Below are positions 5,550 through 8,184 of a stretch of 8,184 nt of DNA, piece by piece; the stretch's first letter is position 1, and each line of letters opens with the position of its first letter. Location: NCBI GenBank assembly GCA_031266855.1, contig JAISAF010000015.1:1-8184 (forward strand), written 5' to 3'. A program made the position numbers and the translations under genes. Source of the stretch: Spirochaetales bacterium. Its GTDB lineage: Bacteria; Spirochaetota; Spirochaetia; DTKZ01. A model generated the notes under the pieces. The model was not told where the DNA came from. It made no database searches and saw nothing but the letters and a program-made list of their open reading frames with translations.

Positions 5550-7027
5550 GGGGGGGGGGCGGTTTTTTTTAGGATTTTTGTGAGGGCGCTGAGTGTGGCG
5601 GCTATGCCGCGGTGGTTCCAGTCCTTGAGCCGGGCGGCTTCTTTGTAGTCCAGGGCCGTGGCGCGGAAGGGGCCGAGGGAGAGGGTTTTTCCGCTGGCGG
5701 GGCTGAGCAGGGGGGGCATCGAGGTGATTCGCTGGCGCAGGTTTTCGGGGATGGGAAAGGCGGGGGGCGGCCAGGGGGCGGCTGGGCTGGCGAAGAGAAA
5801 GGCGGCGGTTTCTTTGTTTGAGGGTTTCAGGCGTACTGTGATGAGGGAGACGGCTTTGTGAGCTACGGCGATGGCGTCTTTGCGTTTGGGTAGGGCGGAG
5901 ATAACGTTGCCGCATTTTTCGACGTTGTTTTCGGGGAACTTGAGGGGGGAACCGGGTTCGGCGCGGGTGAAGATGTCCTGGATGCCGGGAACTTCGAGCG
6001 CCTGGTTGAGGCCGAGTACGCCGGCTGTTTCGCCGGGGATGGAGATGAAGGCGCGTTCGGCTGAGGTCCAGGCTTTGCGGGGGCCCAGGTCGCCGGGGGG
6101 GAGGCCGAGGGCGATGTTCATGGCGGCTTCTGTTATGTCGAGGCCGCAGGCGTAGGGGCAGGTCCAGCCGGACATGTATCCGCCGGAGAGCCGGGCGGCT
6201 ATTTCGCCGACAACGGCGCCGCGGCTGGTGTGGAAGATGTCTCCTTTGGCGGCTCCGTTGTCAATGCCGAGGGCTTGTATGCCGCGGCGGAAAACCTCTT
6301 CGACGTTTTCGAGGATTTCCTTGGGGGCGCTGGAGGGGAAGGTGTGGCCGAGTTCGACAAAAAACGGGGGGAAGTATATGTGGCGGTCGGCGATGCCGAA
6401 GGCGTGTATTTGTCCCTGGTAGACGAGGGCATCAACGCTGAACTCCGGGCCGTTGATGAGTTCTTCGACGATGATGGCGCCTGTGCGGGAAAAGGTGAGG
6501 GCTTTTTCGCAGGCGGCTTGCAGGCGGGAGGGGTCTGTGACCATTTGTACGCCGCGCGCGCCCATGTTGTCTACGGGTTTGACTACTACGGGGAAGCTGC
6601 CGTTGAATGTAGAGAGTTTGTCGAATTCGCTGGCGGTACAGGAGATGAAGGCGGGGCTGGGTATGTGGTGTGTGGCGAAAAGCTGCCGCATGCGGGCTTT
6701 GTTTGTGGCGTTTTGGGCAACCTGTATGGGGATGCCGGGGAGGCCGAGGTTTTGCGCAATGAAGGCGACGGATACGGAGAAGTCCGTTCCGGCGGTAAAG
6801 ATGCCGTCGAGGCCGCTTGTTTCTTTATAAAAGCGCGCGCGCGCGAGGAGGGTTTCCTGTTCGCGCAGGTCAATGGGTTCAAATATATCGGCGATGGGGA
6901 TGCCGGGGGCGCGGGGGTTGCCGTCCATGGCGATGACGCGCCAGCCTTTTTTCCGCGCTGTGGTGAGGGCGGGGATTTGCATGGTTCCGGCGCCGAGGAT
7001 CATAATGGTTTTTTGTTTATTGTTCAT
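5420..7027 (-). CDS. ATP-grasp ligase, C-terminus frameshifted at a poly-C tract
   Basis: ATP-grasp enzymes join a carboxylate to an amine or thiol through an acyl phosphate. The frame gives 535 residues. The N-terminal pre-ATP-grasp Rossmann-like part starts MILGAGTMQIPAL (9-21) with AMDGNPRAPG (33-42). The ATP-grasp core has Lys150 in FPVVVKPVDN, the glycine-rich loop NMGARGV (154-160), the hinge VEEL (187-190) and the metal-site strand GEIAARLSGG (274-283). It resembles the carbamoyl-phosphate or biotin-carboxylase-like amino acid ligase group; the substrate is unknown. ATG 7027 overlaps the previous stop (ATGA) and has GGAG eight bases upstream; the longer open frame upstream is antisense shadow of the methyltransferase. 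From residue 491 on the sequence is probably out of frame. Together with the neighbouring sugar-modifying fusion it may build a surface or flagellar glycan. Confidence 0.85.
   Translation of the reverse strand: MNNKQKTIMILGAGTMQIPALTTARKKGWRVIAMDGNPRAPGIPIADIFEPIDLREQETLLARARFYKETSGLDGIFTAGTDFSVSVAFIAQNLGLPGIPIQVAQNATNKARMRQLFATHHIPSPAFISCTASEFDKLSTFNGSFPVVVKPVDNMGARGVQMVTDPSRLQAACEKALTFSRTGAIIVEELINGPEFSVDALVYQGQIHAFGIADRHIYFPPFFVELGHTFPSSAPKEILENVEEVFRRGIQALGIDNGAAKGDIFHTSRGAVVGEIAARLSGGYMSGWTCPYACGLDITEAAMNIALGLPPGDLGPRKAWTSAERAFISIPGETAGVLGLNQALEVPGIQDIFTRAEPGSPLKFPENNVEKCGNVISALPKRKDAIAVAHKAVSLITVRLKPSNKETAAFLFASPAAPWPPPAFPIPENLRQRITSMPPLLSPASGKTLSLGPFRATALDYKEAARLKDWNHRGIAATLSALTKILKKTAPPPGHAASSSAGSSGKPSPAADSRAPSGSSTLSNRKKQPKIYKRE
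5550..5559 (-). repeat. C10 homopolymer tract in the ATP-grasp gene
   Basis: Ten G on the plus strand (ten C on the sense strand), preceded on the sense strand by an A8 run (5570-5563). Codons 490-494 read GCC CCC CCC CCT. Tracts of this length slip readily during replication. Coding quality changes frame exactly here, so it is either a phase-variation site or a sequencing miscount. Confidence 0.85.
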
Positions 7028-8184
7028 GGTATTTTCTCCGCGTATACTTCGAATGTATCGCCGAGGCCGAATAGCCGGCTGAGTATGGCGCAGCCCGCCT
7101 GGCGCAGGAGAAGGCGCGCGGGGCGGGGAAAGCGCTGGGGGTGGTGGCCCGTGAAACGGATTGTGCGGACTTTGAAGCCGAAGCGCGCCAGAACGCGGCG
7201 GGCTGTGGGGGCGTCCCAGATTGTGTAGTGGTCGGGGGGGCTTTTTTCCAGGAAAGTCCGGGGAAAGAAGCGGCCGCTTACTCCCCTGGCGTTGGGGGTG
7301 GAAAAGGCGAGGAGGCCGCCTGGTTTGAGAAGGCTGGCCGCTTTTCGCAGGAGCTCGCCGGCGGCGCGGAAGTGTTCGATGACAAACCACAGGGTAATGA
7401 TGTCAAAGGGGCCGCCGGGGGCGATGCTGGCAGTGTCCAGCGTGAGGAAATCCCCGTGGATGGCTGGGATATTGAGGTTTGCGCGCACGTGATGTACGGC
7501 CTGTTCGGCTATGTCCAGGCCCAGGGGGAGGCAGCCCGCTTGCCGGGCGCACAGGACAAAGGGGCCGTAGGCGCAGCCGATGTCGAGGAGGGTTTTGTTT
7601 TCGAGGCTGCCGCAGAGGGATTTCAGGATGCCGATCCTGCGCCGGGAGAACTCCGTAATGGCGGGGAAATCTTCGAGGTAGGTTTTTCCGTACTGGCGGC
7701 GGTAATCCTCAAAAAAATAGTCTGTGCCGTAGTGGACGGTTTCGCTGGAAAAGCCTTCCCGGTAGCGCATACCGCAGGAGCCGCAGCGGAAAAACGTGGC
7801 GGCGGGGCCGCGGTGGAGGGGCTGTCTGCGCGTACTGCCGCAGGCCGGGCAGAGGGGGCCTGAGTGCGGGGAGAAGTTTTCAAGGATTGTGGCGAAATCC
7901 CCTGCGGGGATAATTTTTTTTTCGAGCCGGGAAAGGGCCTGGCGGGGATGGGTTTGGATTTTTTTGAGGCGGTTTTTTGAGATTCTTTTGATGCCGAGGG
8001 AATAGAAGCCCGCTTTGCGGGTAAGTTTTTCGTGGTAGGCGCTGGGGTTGACAAGGATGGGGAGGCGGCCGGCTTTGAGGACTTCGTAGGGGGTAATGCC
8101 GAAGGAGGTAAAAACGCAGTCATAGTTTTCAAAGAGGGGCCTGATGTCGTTCATGCCTGTATAGACGCGGCCTGAGTTTTTTTT
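7024..8184 (-). CDS. Glycosyltransferase-like / zinc ribbon / SAM methyltransferase fusion, 5' part cut by window edge
   Basis: The frame is open to base 8184, so ATG 8154 is probably internal (preceding codons read KKNSGRVYTG). Counting from that Met (376 residues): residues 1-55, DCVFTSFGITPYEVLKAGRL and the NPSAYHEKLTRKAG stretch, look like the C-terminal half of a GT-B fold (PseG/SpsG- or MurG-like, with a TSFG..PYE nucleotide loop). A basic linker follows. A zinc ribbon has Cys102, Cys105, Cys124 and Cys127. A class I methyltransferase shows motif I LLDIGCAYGPF (189-199), acidic Asp214 for the SAM ribose, FDIITLWFVIEHF (250-262) and LKPGGLLAFSTPN (276-288). It likely modifies and transfers a sugar or sugar-like acid. 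Its stop overlaps the ATP-grasp start. The acceptor is unknown. Confidence 0.85.
   Translation of the reverse strand, partial: KKNSGRVYTGMNDIRPLFENYDCVFTSFGITPYEVLKAGRLPILVNPSAYHEKLTRKAGFYSLGIKRISKNRLKKIQTHPRQALSRLEKKIIPAGDFATILENFSPHSGPLCPACGSTRRQPLHRGPAATFFRCGSCGMRYREGFSSETVHYGTDYFFEDYRRQYGKTYLEDFPAITEFSRRRIGILKSLCGSLENKTLLDIGCAYGPFVLCARQAGCLPLGLDIAEQAVHHVRANLNIPAIHGDFLTLDTASIAPGGPFDIITLWFVIEHFRAAGELLRKAASLLKPGGLLAFSTPNARGVSGRFFPRTFLEKSPPDHYTIWDAPTARRVLARFGFKVRTIRFTGHHPQRFPRPARLLLRQAGCAILSRLFGLGDTFEVYAEKIP

Noticed and set aside
6833..6845. Alternating GC run as a regulatory Z-DNA site
   Set aside because: It encodes ARAR inside the ATP-grasp gene and is easily explained by codon choice in GC-rich sequence.
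6230..7228. Plus-strand open frame of 332 codons rich in Gly, Ala, Glu and Val
   Set aside because: Antisense shadow of the GC-rich ATP-grasp gene; composition is low in complexity and no motif is seen.
7028..7390. Upstream extension of the ATP-grasp frame by 121 codons
   Set aside because: It overlaps the methyltransferase, reads as Pro/Arg-rich sequence, and ATG 7027 has a good Shine-Dalgarno and coupling overlap.
7141..7863. Plus-strand open frame of 240 codons
   Set aside because: Antisense to the methyltransferase domain with its intact SAM motifs; Gly/Ala-rich translation typical of GC-rich shadows.

Overview
All seven genes lie on the minus strand, so transcription runs from position 8184 down to 1. 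The window most likely comes from a spirochaete of the Treponema group. The strongest evidence is a full-length flagellar filament sheath protein FlaA next to a periplasmic-type N-acetylmuramoyl-L-alanine amidase and a membrane-anchored GerMN protein. As I recall, Treponema pallidum has a similar amidase, small protein, flaA run. The GC-rich composition and dense intergenic palindromes would fit the larger host-associated treponemes (for example termite-gut types) better than T. pallidum; that is inference.

Layout in transcription order. (1) 8184-7024: 3' part of a fusion protein with the end of a PseG/SpsG- or MurG-like glycosyltransferase fold, a four-cysteine zinc ribbon and a class I SAM methyltransferase. 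(2) 7027-5420: an ATP-grasp ligase, coupled to gene 1 by an ATGA overlap. Its C-terminus is broken at a C10 tract, after which a better-looking C-terminus continues in another frame to 5403. (3) About 5400-4950: two inverted copies of a roughly 145-bp hairpin element, with six near-perfect stem-loops and shared spacer cores. (4) 5022-3892: amidase, overlapping by GTGA with (5) 3895-3404, the GerMN protein. (6) 3285-2224: flaA, with a fully consensus sigma-70 promoter and an intrinsic terminator. (7) 2150-1808: a non-coding stretch with a three-armed palindrome and decayed REP-like palindromes. (8) 1754-801: a DHH/DHHA1 phosphoesterase, 6 bp before (9) 794-1: the N-terminal half of peptide chain release factor 3.

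Functionally there are three blocks: sugar modification or ligation (genes 1-2, perhaps surface or flagellar glycan), cell-wall and flagellar sheath functions (amidase, GerMN, FlaA), and housekeeping (phosphoesterase, RF3). The least explained parts are the hairpin element, which now sits where the amidase start should be and is open in the amidase frame, and the poly-C tract that switches the ATP-grasp C-terminus.
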